The notes under the pieces: generated by a model
Told to the model about the DNA's origin: nothing
The model's database searches: none
The model's input: the letters and a program-made list of their open reading frames with translations, nothing else
Source: Cryptomeria japonica
Taxonomy: Eukaryota > Streptophyta > Pinopsida > Cupressales > Cupressaceae
Length of the DNA: 64,000 nucleotides
Assembly (NCBI RefSeq): GCF_030272615.1
Contig: NC_081410.1
Coordinates: 508,425,942 to 508,489,941, forward strand
Direction: 5' to 3'
Position numbers and translations under genes: made by a program
Shown: piece by piece, positions 35,641 to 46,174 of the stretch
Layout: every line of letters starts with the position of its first letter
Position numbering within the stretch: the stretch's first letter is position 1

Positions 35641-35649
35641 TATAAGATA
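35641..35649 (+). promoter_or_regulatory. TATA box of the antisense PMD gene
   Basis: TATAAGATA lies 99 bp before the ATG at 35740. The same box with the same spacing stands at 33210 in the duplicate. Confidence 0.5.
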
Positions 35650-35739
35650 GACCACGGGCAAAAGACATCCTCATTGTCATCTACACCTTCACAAGATCAC
35701 AGTGCAGAGTGAAAAAAAGAGCTGCAGCAGTCAGCAGCG

Positions 35740-37087
35740 ATGGCTTTGGTTCATAAATTCGACCGTGTTCGTCGATTTCAGAGGCCAGCAGAGGCAGGAG
35801 AGCCAGTGAGTACCACAAAACCTCCTCGTACTTTGATGCATTTATTGTTGTCATTAATGCATACTAATTAATGTAATAAATGCACGTTTATGTCAAGAAA
35901 GCGCGTTTGCATTTGAAAAGTATGAATTTGCATCTTCTAGGTCAAATCGGCAGTTTTGTGATGAACATACGCTGTCGATTGGATAAGCTGCTGAGAGGAT
36001 ACACTCAAGCAGGTCCTCTAGGAAGACTAGGATAGATCAAGGCACTTTGTGATGAACAGTGAGTACCAAGATAAAGTACTTTGTGATGAACAGGGAGAAC
36101 TAAAATATGAGCAGCACTTTGTGATGAACAGGGAGTGCCACTAGGATAAATAGCAACACTTTGTGATGAACAGTGAGTGTCACTAGGATAGATAACCATA
36201 TGCATTTAGATAGCAAGTAGCATTTTGTGATAAACAGTGAATGCCATGATAACTGACATGATTCGATTGTTTGACTGGAGGAGTATCTGCCTATGCTAGA
36301 GTCACGGGAGAGGTTCTCCTCCACACAGAGATTGCGACCAGAGTTGTCATTTGAGGACCGAGCTGCCATCGAGGAGATGGGGTTGAGACACGTATTGTAT
36401 GTGCCTGAGTTTTGGGCGAACATGGGATTGCTGACTGCGCTGGCGGAGAGATGGCACTCCGAGACTTACACTTTCCACTTGCTGATGGGGGAGATGACAG
36501 TGACCCTCGAGGATGTATACAGGATTTTGCTCATACCGATCGATGGAGAGCTGATCCCATACGATCGAGATGGAGACAGAGAGGCGCTGAGACGGGTATT
36601 CCAGGATCTCGGGCTAGAGATGAGAGCAGGGCACGTGGCATGGGATACCATGACCGTGACAGGACTAGCTTTGCCAGCTATGATCAGAGTAGCCATCAGT
36701 GGGTTCTTGTGTCCGGACAGAGCGACACGGGGGTTGGCAGTGGGCTGGGGAGGAGCACTGGAGATATTGGTGACTAAGCACACCAGATATGCATGGGGTC
36801 CATGTGTCTTGGCACATCTATATTATGAGCTGCATCAGTTCGTCTACCATTAATCAGTGGGAGTGGGTTGTGGAGTGACACTGCTACAGGTGTGGGCATA
36901 CGAGCATCTGCCTATCACATGCCCGATACACTTCAGGGGCAGAGGTCAGGGGCGGAGCTTTGTACATCTTTATGATATGATCACTTCACAGCCTCGGATT
37001 GGTAGGTTAGAGCACTGGAGGCGTGTGATAGATGACATTGATGTGGTCATCTAGAGGCCATACCTGGGGTGCGAGGAGTGGGATAAT
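35740..37087 (+). pseudogene. Plant mobile domain (PMD) gene carried antisense in element G
   Basis: The main exon (from 36281, first Met 36293) encodes LSFEDRAAIEEMGLRHVL, HSETYTFHLLMGEMTVTLED, VYRILLIPIDGELIPYDRD and GHVAWDTMTVTGLALP, then LLQVWAYEHLPITCPIHF and RPYLGCEEW. This is the plant mobile domain (PF10536) of MAIN-like and transposon-borne proteins. A 22-codon first exon (35740-35805) ends at a GTGAGT donor. An AG at 36279-36280 with CTGAC 26 nt upstream would join GEP to EYLPMLESRERF in frame. The 475-nt intron would contain the hairpin array. Stops at 36851 (TAA) and 37052 (TAG, where TGG is expected) break this copy, and its 3' end is cut by an inverted LTR piece. PMD recognition is from motifs; the splicing is inferred. 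Confidence 0.75.
36041..36245. repeat. Hairpin array, copy 2 (five units), inside the proposed PMD intron
   Basis: Units have arms GGCACT/AGTACC (36041), AAGTACT/AGAACT (36074), GCACT/AGTGC (36114), ACACT/AGTGT (36156) and GCATT/AATGC (36220) around the constant core TTGTGATGAACAGKG (two of ten units over both arrays read TTGTGATAAACAG). Paired changes at three stem positions keep the pairing. Confidence 0.82.
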
Positions 37088-37099
37088 TAAATAAATTAA

Positions 37100-37568
37100 T
37101 TCTTTTATTATTTCTTTTACCTACCCTCTAATCCTAGCCGACCTCCTTTTTACACCTCTCAATCTTATCCCTCCATTTCATATTGTGTCTTCTATTTAAG
37201 GATATGCTTTCTTCATTGTCAAACCCTAATGACTCACCCTAATCACTCATGCTAATGATCTTTCATGCAACTTGCTACACTACGATCCTACTTGCAACCA
37301 CATTCCATTCTTTGTTGAGCTCTTGTGCATATAAAAATCTGAGAGCAAATATATCAAGCAAGATCAATGGAGATAGGAAGAATGGAGATCAAAACCCTAT
37401 TGGACATGTGATGGTATAATCTTTGTGATTTCATTTGATTTGCATTGTCTTAGGTAATCTTCATATGTTATGGTGGATCTTTGTTGATTGTTAGGCTAGG
37501 GTTTTGTGGTTGGATTCATTTAGCCTTTCAATATTGTTATTATTGTTATCCATTTTCACCATACACAT
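37100..37568 (+). repeat. Inverted partial LTR of the element G family
   Basis: The stretch from TTATTATTTCTTTTACC to CACCATACACA is the reverse complement of the first ~465 bp of the G LTR. It is followed by the primer site TTTTGGCACGCTCGGTGGG. It therefore points opposite to the outer LTRs. Confidence 0.88.
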
Positions 37569-37584
37569 TTTGGCACGCTCGGTG

Positions 37585-37700
37585 GGACACGTGGCATGGG
37601 ATACCATGACATGGATAGGATTAGCACTACCAATAGTGTTGGCAAGAGTGATCAGTGAGTTCCTCTGTATCAGTTTTGTACCATTTTATATAATGATGTA
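37585..37700 (+). pseudogene. Second, diverged PMD fragment
   Basis: Immediately after the inverted primer site, GGACACGTGGCATGGGATAC begins a stretch reading GHVAWDTMTWIGLALPIVLARVISEFLC. It is clearly related to GHVAWDTMTVTGLALPAMIRV in the main PMD exon but substantially diverged. It ends near 37680. The join occurs where both sequences share GGGACA/GGCACGTGG-like bases, which suggests a template switch. Confidence 0.7.
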
Positions 37701-39358
37701 GACACCTGCAGGTGATTGTAGCCATATGATTTTGACATCATTGTATCATGACACTTTATATATATATGAGATGATTCATCTTTGCGGAAGCTATATGCAT
37801 GTGTACCGATGTGATGAGATTTTTCATGATGTATGTTTTATGTGATGCTTATGATATGGATGCAAATATGTATATGATGCAATGCAATATTTTTTTTTGT
37901 TCTTTTATGTTTTATATGTGTATGCATGATGCAAATGTGAATGTATGTAATGCAGATGAATATGATAATGCAGATGTAAATTGTGCTAACAGGTGTTGTG
38001 TGCAGGATGTGATGCAGTTGTGATATCTATATGTATGTATGGGATGCTTATATGTGGTAATGTAGGTGCAGCTACATGAAATGCAAATATTTTTGGTGTG
38101 TCATTATACTCAGTCATGTGATAGCAGGCTATGCGGACTCAAGAAGGACGATGGAAGTCAATCAAGAAAGGGGGATGAAAGATAGAAGATATGAAAGTGA
38201 AAGAGCTTCTTGTGCATTATCATCATTGAGCTTTATTATGGCATGTAGGTTATGACAATCAAGGCATATGTTTGACCCAGAAAGTCATTGTACCCGTTTG
38301 CATGGAGATAAGACAGTCACAAACAAGGAATGCCCCAGTTCATACTAGACTCACAGTGTCCTCATATCCTTGGACAATTCATAGCATTACTAAGAGACAA
38401 TCCACAGACAGCAAATGCAAATAGGTGATGATACCCCATCCTCGCCTTTCTAGTCAAAGACATCCTGGAGATAGAATCTCTAGTCAAAGACATCCTGGAA
38501 AAGCTAAAAGACATGTCACCAAAAGATAAAATCAAAAGAAAACCAAGACTCGACACCAACATCCACTGTAGTCCTCAAGTTTAGTGTCTCTTGTCACTTG
38601 TATAAGTCTTATTTGATTATGGTCACAATGTTTACTTTCACAAAAAGGATAGATAGCACTGAACCATATGTTGTCTGAGTCTGTTGAAAGATTTGATTTG
38701 TTGAAGCCCATTGTTGCTATTGTGTCTCATCTAAAACTGACTAAATCCATGAAACTGATACTTTATTGTGGAGAAGATGAAACTTTATTACGGATCTATG
38801 ATGCAGATGTTGCTTTATTGCGGATTGTGCGCGAATAGACTAAAGAAAGCTTGAAGAAACTGTACTCCTCGAAACATGTGATGTTCTTAGTTCCACACCC
38901 ATTACTAGATGTAGGATTTTGCCTTAGCCACAGATAGGATCTGATTTATTATGGATGGAAAGGGAGGTTTTATTATGAATGGCTAACCAATCTTGGGTAG
39001 ATCAATAACAAGCCATGATGGGAATGGGTAAGTTTATTATGGATGAATAGGTTGTGAGTGTGTGCAAAGTGAAAGGATGAAAGTGAATCCTGAAGGAGGG
39101 AGGAGCAAAGTCTCTACGCATGGCGCTGGTGACCCAGTTTTCACCATGGTACTTGCCCAGGGAGCCATCGAAGTGGTTTTCACCGTTGGACGAAATTATT
39201 TCTCTTTACTTTTTGATTTTTTCAATTTTTTTTTGTGTCACAAGTCGCCTGTTTGCCAGGTTTTCACCAAGTAACGATTTTTTTGTTTTATAATTTTTTT
39301 TGTATTTTTGAATTTTTTTGATTTTTTTTGTGTTTTCAAATTAGGATATTCCGAAGAG
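37701..39358 (-). other. Element G 3' region without coding sequence
   Basis: No protein motif is visible on either strand. The stretch has ATG-rich low-complexity sequence (about 37800-38050). GTTTTCACC occurs three times near 39135-39270, followed by T-rich sequence up to the end of the integrase frame. Confidence 0.6.
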
Positions 39359-40045
39359 CTATGTGTAAAACCTGTGAAGGTGCATGCTATTGATAGGATC
39401 CTCCAAAGGTTCACCTTCTGTAGTTGAGAGCTGATATGCACCAGATCCATATACTGCTGTGACAATGTAAGGACCAAGCCAGTTTGGTTCAAACTTACCC
39501 TTCTTCTCTCTGTCTTGCTGATTCTTGGGGTTTTCTCTGAGAACCAAGTCACCTACCTCAAATGTGTGAGGCTTGACTTTATGATTGTAGATGCACTGTT
39601 CCTTGACTGAATGATGTGTAGCTTGAGTGTTTGTCTTCCTTGATGAAGGAATTGAGATAGAATTACTAGTGTGTGTACTACACAGGCCCATATGCATGTC
39701 ACCTGAAGAAGTTTGGGCATCCCTGATAACAAAGTCCTTTGAGTAAGCTCCATTAAAGGTCCATGATGTATCACTAGAAGGGGATGGATGTGTGGAACAA
39801 GTGGAAGAGTTATGAAGGCTTATGATTGTGAAAAGAAGTGAAAGTAGGATAGCATGATGGAGACTTAGGATCAACAAGTATGCTTTTTGACTTAAAATTT
39901 TAGAGCTTTTGCCCCCAGTTATTTTGATATTAGGGGAGATCATCTCTTGTTCTTTTTTCTTCATGGGATTTTTATCCTTGACCTTGATTTTTGCAGAGTC
40001 CAATAGCTTTTGATTTTGATTTGGACTAAAGGACTTTTCTTTAGT
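39359..40045 (-). pseudogene. Element G: hydrophobic stretch fused to the gypsy integrase C-terminus
   Basis: The last part reads VKPHTFEVGDLVLRENP, KGKFEPNWLGPYIVTAVYG, SGAYQLSTTEGEPL and MHLHRFYT, ending at 39359: the C-terminal DNA-binding end of a Ty3/gypsy integrase. Upstream, where RT, RNase H and the integrase core should lie, the same frame has a lysine-rich stretch. A hydrophobic segment (KAYLLILSLHHAILLSLLFT, near 39880-39820) and SDTSWTFNGAYSKDFVIRD follow. The frame differs from that of the protease, so a frameshift separates them near 40045. Whether the hydrophobic part was ever a separate protein is unknown. Confidence 0.7.
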
Positions 40046-41303
40046 TTTGACTTTTAGATTTTTCATCCCCAATGAGTAAGGGCTTTTGTAATTCTTGTTG
40101 ATCCAAGTCTGGAAGTGGAGTGGAAATGGAATGAGTAGATGACATGGTAAAGCTATGTGAGTTATCAAGAGGGTTGGCGATATGCTCAATAGATTCTTCG
40201 CTGGAACCACTCTTAGGACTATCAATATCAAGAGATGCTTGCACCACTAGAGGAGATTTGCATTCAGACTTAGTAGCCACAACACTAGGTGGTTCACACC
40301 CAATTCCTTGCAAATTGTTTATAGATTGTTCTTGTAGACTGAATGTCTTAGGAGACAGTGGGAGTTGATCAACATGAAAGATATACTCACCACATCCCAT
40401 GTCTTTAATCTTGAACTTGTCTTTGAGCTCTACTTGTTTGGATGTAGAAGCTTTTAAGGATTCAGGATCCACATATGCTGATGAAGGAATAGCTTCGCGA
40501 TTGAATGGGATTGTTATTTCTGATTGAGGTTGCAGATTGTTGCAATATATGAATGGATTTGGATCTGCTTTGATGGTCACTTCAACTCCATTGTGTGGAA
40601 ACTTGATACATCGATGATATGTAGATGGGACTGCGCTCATCTCATGAATCCATGGATGTCCCAAGAGTATGTTGTATGTGAGATCTAGATCAAGGATTTG
40701 ACAAACCACATCCTTTGTAACTGGCCCAACTCTGAGAGGTAAGGTGACTGTGCCCTTGGATGAATGCTCTTCATCATCATATGCCTTGATGGTGATTTTG
40801 TTTGTAGAATTCACAGCTTTATCAGAATATCCCAATTGTTTAATTGTGCTCAATGTACAAATGTTTAGACCTGCTCCTCCATCTATCAGGACTCGTTTTA
40901 TTCGATGTTTGTGTATGAAGGCTTCAATGTGTAATGGTGCATTATGTGGCTGACTTACGGAGGCATCATTGACTTTTGTGAATGTAAGGGAATGTGGAAT
41001 GGAAAGGTATCCCACCATGGCTTGAAATTGGTCCATGTTCAGATCAGTAGGAACGGCGGTGTCTCTCAAGATTTTGTCAAGAATGGCTTTATGAGTGGGG
41101 GATATGTGTAAGAGCTCAAGGATGGAGATGAGCGCGGGTGTCTTCCCTAACTGTTCTACAAGGTCATACTCAGGTTTGGTTGATGAAGAAGCGGTGTTTT
41201 TAGTGGAGGCACTTGGCAACGTAATCTTACCTCGATGAGTTGTAACATGACATTCAGAGGTAGATTCAGAAGAAGATCCAACACCTTTTACGACAATCTT
41301 GGG
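40041..41303 (-). CDS. Element G: gypsy aspartic protease region
   Basis: An open frame from 41219 contains LGKTPALISILELLHISPTH, then HKHRIKRVLIDGGAGLNICTL (protease active-site region), TIKAYDDEEHSSKGTVTLPL and VVCQILDLDLTYNILLGHPWIHEM. The last is typical of retropepsins in Ty3/gypsy gag-pol. The active triad reads DGG, a form I have seen in related plant gypsy elements, so it need not be a defect. The frame is the same as gag, separated only by TGA at 41304. The tail after about residue 250 is Ser-rich and not recognisable. It stops at 40041, before any RT motif. Confidence 0.8.
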   Translation of the reverse strand, partial: PKIVVKGVGSSSESTSECHVTTHRGKITLPSASTKNTASSSTKPEYDLVEQLGKTPALISILELLHISPTHKAILDKILRDTAVPTDLNMDQFQAMVGYLSIPHSLTFTKVNDASVSQPHNAPLHIEAFIHKHRIKRVLIDGGAGLNICTLSTIKQLGYSDKAVNSTNKITIKAYDDEEHSSKGTVTLPLRVGPVTKDVVCQILDLDLTYNILLGHPWIHEMSAVPSTYHRCIKFPHNGVEVTIKADPNPFIYCNNLQPQSEITIPFNREAIPSSAYVDPESLKASTSKQVELKDKFKIKDMGCGEYIFHVDQLPLSPKTFSLQEQSINNLQGIGCEPPSVVATKSECKSPLVVQASLDIDSPKSGSSEESIEHIANPLDNSHSFTMSSTHSISTPLPDLDQQELQKPLLIGDEKSKSQN

Positions 41304-43436
41304 TCACTGAGGAGGATTCTCAGGATTTTTGTTCTTAATGGTAATAGTAGAGATATGATTATCCATTGAGATGTGATTGATAGTTGAGTCATAGTTGTAA
41401 GGTGCTCTAGTATAGTTGGCTTGATCATCTGTGACTTGGGCTTTTCCTTTGTTGTGCTTTGGGAATGGTTCCTTAAACATCTCATGTTCTTGATTGGATG
41501 AGTGTCCCTCAATCTCAATGTCACCTCTATCAATGAGATCTTGCACAATATTCTTCAGTCGATGACAATTACCTGTCTTGTGACCCTTGCTCTTATGAAA
41601 CTCACAATACTCATCATCATTCCACCAATTTGGTTTGACCTTTGGTTCATATGGAGGAAAATCTAGAACTGTGATCACTTTGTTTGCCACAAGCTTTTTG
41701 AATACTGATTCAAGTGGTTCTCCCAATGGGGTATACTTCCTTCGTGGTCTAGAAGTTGTTTGAGTATTCACTTGATTGTTTGTAGAACTTGATCCTGAAA
41801 AGATGAATTTGGGTCGCACTGTGTTGGCATCAACAACACCATCATTAACTGTATTCTTGTTCTTATTCCAAAATCTTGGCTTGTCTTTTCCTTTAAAGTC
41901 ATCTTTGTTTTCCTTAAATATCTTAATGACTCCTTGTTCAATTAGGACCTTTTCTATTGCTAAGCCTTTTTCGATAACGTCCTTGAAGGTAGACAAACAA
42001 GCTTTCCTTAAGTCATAACCAATCTCTTTGTTAACATTTTGGGTGAACATCTCTACCATTTTTTTTTGTGGGATTTCGCAAGAACATCTGCTAGCTAGAT
42101 TTCTCCATCTTTGTAAAAATGTTGCGAAAGATTCTCCTTCCTTTTGTTTTGTATTGCACAAGGTAGTAACTGAGACATCTGTTTCTATATTGTAAGAGAA
42201 ATGTTGAATAAATGTTTCTGCTAGGTCACCCCATGACTTAATACCAGGTGGAAGTTGGGAGAACCATTCCATAACTTGATCACCTAAGCTTTGTGGGAAT
42301 AATCTCATCAAATATGTCTCTTCTGCTGCTACCTCAATGCAAGCTGTGAAAAATTGTCTTATGTGTGCCTTAGGATCCCCTTTTCCTCTATACTTATCAA
42401 ATTTAGGTGTCACAAAGTGTGTAGGAAAAGGAGGCATTGGAATGCTCTTGTCAAATGGATAAGGACATATGTCTCTCATTGTGTATGTTGGCTTTGGTGC
42501 ATTTATGTCCTCCATTTTCTTTTGTAAGTCCCTGATTTGTTGTTCCAAACTGCTCTTAGGTGGAGATCGACTTCTTGGACCATATCCTATGTTTGAGGTA
42601 CCCATTGGAGGAGGAGCATGTTGCATATATGGATGATATTGATCATACACATGTTCATATGGAGGAGGTCTATAGTGATGCTACATATATGGACCACTTG
42701 GTATAGATTCATGTTGAGGAACACCATATCTATTTTGCGCATGTATACTATATTCTACAGGCATGTCATGTTCTAATGTGTTGCCCCCAAATTTGACATG
42801 GGGTTTCCTTGTGTCCAAATTTTGAGCATGCCTTTGAATGTCCAATTGTTTTGGTTGATCCATAGCTTGAGCATATCTATCTGCATAAGACTTCCATAAT
42901 GGTCTTCGAAGGTAAGTATCATATGTTTGAGCATGTGTATGTGGGACTTCTGGTTTTTGAAGCAAAGCTGATGGTGATTCAGGTACCATATGTGGTCCTC
43001 TATTTCCTCCACTATTAGGTCTCCTTTGATCCATGTTGGAGTGAGTTTGTTGCAAAGGTCAGTTTTCCATAAGTTGAGACATGTCAAAATCATGAGGTAT
43101 CTTGGCTCCACTTTGTGCCATCATGTGTAAGAAGTATTGTCTATCCCTCCTCATTATTTCTTCAACCAATCTATTGAAATGGGGATTCATAATGGATTCT
43201 TCTACATCTACTGAATGTATTGAAAAGTTGTCCACATTGTCATTGTGTGTAGCATTGTTGTTTGTAGTGTCTGCATTTTCCACATTTGGAATGTTTCTAT
43301 AAACATCCATGTCAGGCAATGTAGTGTGCTCAGGATTGAAAAATAAATTGTTATCATACTCATAAGAGCTCATGTTTGTGGATTCTTGAGCCTCTTTAGC
43401 TTTTCTCCTAGATTTTTGAAGACGGGTTTCAACCAT
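41304..43436 (-). pseudogene. Element G: gypsy gag
   Basis: One frame runs from MVETRLQKSRRKAKEAQES (43436) to 41304, with stops only at 43059 (TGA) and 42681 (TAG). The capsid-like part has DPKAHIRQFFTACIEVAAEETYLMRLFPQSLGDQVMEWFSQLPPG, matching the Retrotrans_gag family (PF03732). Near the end a zinc-binding motif YCEFHKSKGHKTGNCHRLKN (about 41610-41550) replaces the CCHC knuckle of copia elements. The first part (43436-42681) is Asn/Met-rich and lacks a known domain. Three stops over gag-protease is light damage compared with the copia elements here. Confidence 0.85.
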
Positions 43437-43925
43437 GAACTAGGTATTTGACCAAGATGTGAGAGACTAGATGAAAAATGGAAAGAGTATGGAAGACCAA
43501 GAGTTGTATGGAGTGTAAATGAATCTGAGGTGTACTTGCAATGTCCAAAGTGTAAGACCAAGTATGCATGTAGTAGAGTAGGTGTGACTTCCAAAGAGAG
43601 GATAGTTTCTCTTGATGAGGTAAGTTGACCTTGACTCTAAGTAAGACCAAATGAGACCCAAAGGTAAGAAACCTTGATGAGGGACCACTTAGCAAAGTGT
43701 AGTTGTATGTAGTGTGTTGACGAAGTATGATGAGGACAAGAAAGTGACCTTTTGACTCAAGTTTAGACAATTGTGAATTTAATGAGAGATGCAAAGCAAT
43801 GATGGGTTGTGTGAGACCCAAAGACAGGTTGAATGCTAGATGAAACCTGAAGAAACAACCTAGGAAGCTCAAGTATTCCGAAACTGATTTCTTTTGTTTG
43901 CTGGACTGTAAAAATTTTCAATTCT

Positions 43926-44085
43926 AGACACAGACGCCTCTGTATACTTCACAGGCGCGATTCCCAGACACAAACGTGTCTCTGTTCAACACAGATGCTT
44001 CTAAAAACACAGACGCTATTCTGCCCTTCACAGACGCGCTTAGATGACACAGACGCGATTAAAACAGACACAGACGCGTTTCTGT
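43926..44085. repeat. Short CACAGACGCG-type repeat array
   Basis: ACAGACGC, ACAGACGCG, ACAAACGTG and ACAGATGC variants occur about nine times in 160 bp with irregular spacing, giving a local cluster of CpG in AT-rich DNA. Confidence 0.65.
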
Positions 44086-45179
44086 AAATTTCATGCAATT
44101 TTTCCAATCTGTGAAGTTGTTTTTGTTGTGACCAAATCTGACTATTTGACTGTTTTTCGTGACAAGAGGACACAATGTTAATGAGGACTCAATGTTTGCA
44201 AGTGTTTAGACTCCAAAAGTGTGTTGTTTGATGTAAAGTTGTTTTGCATACACTTGAAGACATAAAAGACACAATGTTTTGTTGTTTGGTCTTGAATGTT
44301 TTGAATGTTTAAAATAAGTCAAGCACAATTCTTATGGCTGGCCAAGACAATAGTTGTTGATCCCACATGGGGTTTTACCCCCGAGGCTACACTATTCAGA
44401 GCGGATACTTAGATGCTTGACCTCATTGGCTCCACCCTCGGCACTCACTTCTCGGGTCAGCCAAGCATCAGTCCCCATGAAAACTCCCCATGGCGAACTT
44501 TGTATCTCTACTAAGAACCGTATGTGTGTGGGCCGCTACCAGAGGTCCGACCTCCTGCCCCAACAACTAGAAGGATTTGGGCTTCTAAAACAAAAAGGTG
44601 CTAGTAAGGGCATTCGCTTGTGTGGCCATACATGCGACACTTTCAGCTCTGTAAATACAGAAGGCTCCCAGCCGGTAGGGGTTATGCCCTACAAATGATC
44701 AAATAAATTTGATCAAACGGGTTTATGGGGAGACATAGTGTCGGCATGAACTAATCAGCACACGTTATTCATAGTTTTCACCATGAATACATTTGATTAT
44801 AGTGGTTCGGATGAGGTGGGTTTTCCTCGCTACCACTTGGGTCGTTCTCTTCTCACTAGTAGTCCTAATGACCACATGGGAAGACAGGCCCTCTAAAGAT
44901 TAAACAAAAAGAGCCTATTGCTCAAGACACAAAAGACAATGATTCAATTTTAGTGCACCAATTGAAGTGTTTGCTAGTCTATGAAAACAAGGCACAAAAT
45001 AAAAATCCAAAAACCCTTGCCAAGGATCTGCAACAAAGATTTATTAGTAGTTTGGATTGTTTGAAATAATCACCCCTTCCTGCAAGCACACAAGTTAGGT
45101 AAATTTTAGATCCAAAGACTTTGTGAAATAGGGGCCTTCAATAATGCGTTTTGTTGACCAATTCAAAGATCTGATTCAT

Positions 45180-46080
45180 CATAAAAAAAGACCACCTGTA
45201 AAATTTCAAGAGATTTCCAGAAATGTAAGAAAATCCAAAAAATTTGCTAATTTGCTCCAAAAATTAATTTTTTATGAAAAATAATAAAAAATTCATATAA
45301 AATGCAAAATCAATCCAAAAAATCTGAAATTTTTATTGGAGAGTGTTGATGGTCTTCCAAACTTGCACAAAAAATTTCTACAACAAATCCAAGCAGTTTG
45401 TGAGATATGAGTAAAATAATGCAAAACCCTAATTTTCAAAGATCTGATTTTTGAGGAATGATTTTGCATAAAATTTAAAATAATAAACAATAGATCCTAT
45501 GTATAATTCTGAGAGATTTCCAAAAATGTAAGAAAATCCAAAAAATTCACTAATTTTCTCTCAAAATTAATTTTTTATGAAAAATCATAAAAAATTCATA
45601 CAAAATGAAAAATAGATCCAAAAACTTTGAAATTTTTACTAAGTCTTTCTGATACGTTTTCTGACCTGCACAAAACATTTTATGTCAAAATTCAAAACGG
45701 TTTGTGAGATCTGATCAAAATAAGGAAAAACCCTAAGTTTTAAAGATCTGATTTTTAGGGAAATATTTTGCATCAAAATTAAAATCACAAAGAACAGATC
45801 CTATGTATAATTATGAGAGATTTCCAAAAATATAAGAAAATCCGAAAAATTCTCTCATTTTCTCTCAAAATTAATTTTTTATGAAAAATCATAAAAAATT
45901 CATAGAAAATGAAAATGTGCTCCAAAAATTCTAAATTTTGGCTTGAGAGCTCCTGATACTTTCTTCAACCTGCAAAAAACATTTGGTGCAAAATTTCCTA
46001 GCCGTTTGTGAGATATGATCAAATCTCTCCAAGATCTTAATTTTGTGTTCAAAACCCTAGCTGCACAAGGTTATTCTCCA
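45180..46080 (-). repeat. Tandem ~300-bp repeats with hairpins in the element G leader
   Basis: Three diverged units each contain TTAATTTTTTATGA with a complementary TCATAAAAAATT, a GCACAAAA block and an AATCTGATTTTT-like block. Unit spacing is about 300 bp (hairpins near 45266, 45569 and 45873). Confidence 0.8.
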
Positions 46081-46154
46081 AATTGTTTTACAAAATAGCA
46101 ATATAGGGTTAGAAAAATCTGCAAAAAAAAACATAGATCTAAGAAAAATCCATG

Positions 46155-46174
46155 TCCCACGGGGCGTGCCAAAA
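46155..46174 (-). other. Element G primer binding site
   Basis: On the minus strand TTTTGGCACGCCCCGTGG directly follows the LTR end. The second copy at 37569 reads TTTTGGCACGCTCGGTGGG. This is not the initiator tRNA-Met site used by the copia elements; I do not assign the tRNA. Confidence 0.75.

Larger units (their letters stand above)
43437..46154 (-). other. Element G leader, 2.7 kb
   Basis: In element order, after the primer site come about three ~300-bp direct repeats (46080-45180) with hairpins at 45873-45900 and 45569-45596 and a decayed one near 45266. Next is a less AT-rich block (44700-44340) with a 114-codon plus-strand frame that has no recognisable domain, then an array of CACAGACGCG-type repeats (44085-43926). 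No conserved protein was found. Long leaders of this kind are common in Ty3/gypsy elements. Confidence 0.65.

Noticed and set aside
33610-36245. Evenly spaced direct repeats with differing flanks, resembling a CRISPR array
   Set aside because: The variable parts are the arms of hairpins and are complementary within each unit. Units are only about 35 bp apart at varying spacing and lie in a plant retrotransposon.
36466-36783. Minus-strand open frame of 105 codons opposite the PMD exon
   Set aside because: It lies entirely opposite recognisable PMD coding sequence and has no motif of its own.
39359-40231. One 290-codon gene
   Set aside because: Its first part overlaps the protease frame. Only the section below about 40045 continues the element, so the upstream start was not used.
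44354-44698. Plus-strand open frame of 114 codons in the element G leader
   Set aside because: It has no known domain, lies antisense in a non-coding leader, and lacks clear start context. It is kept only as part of the leader description.
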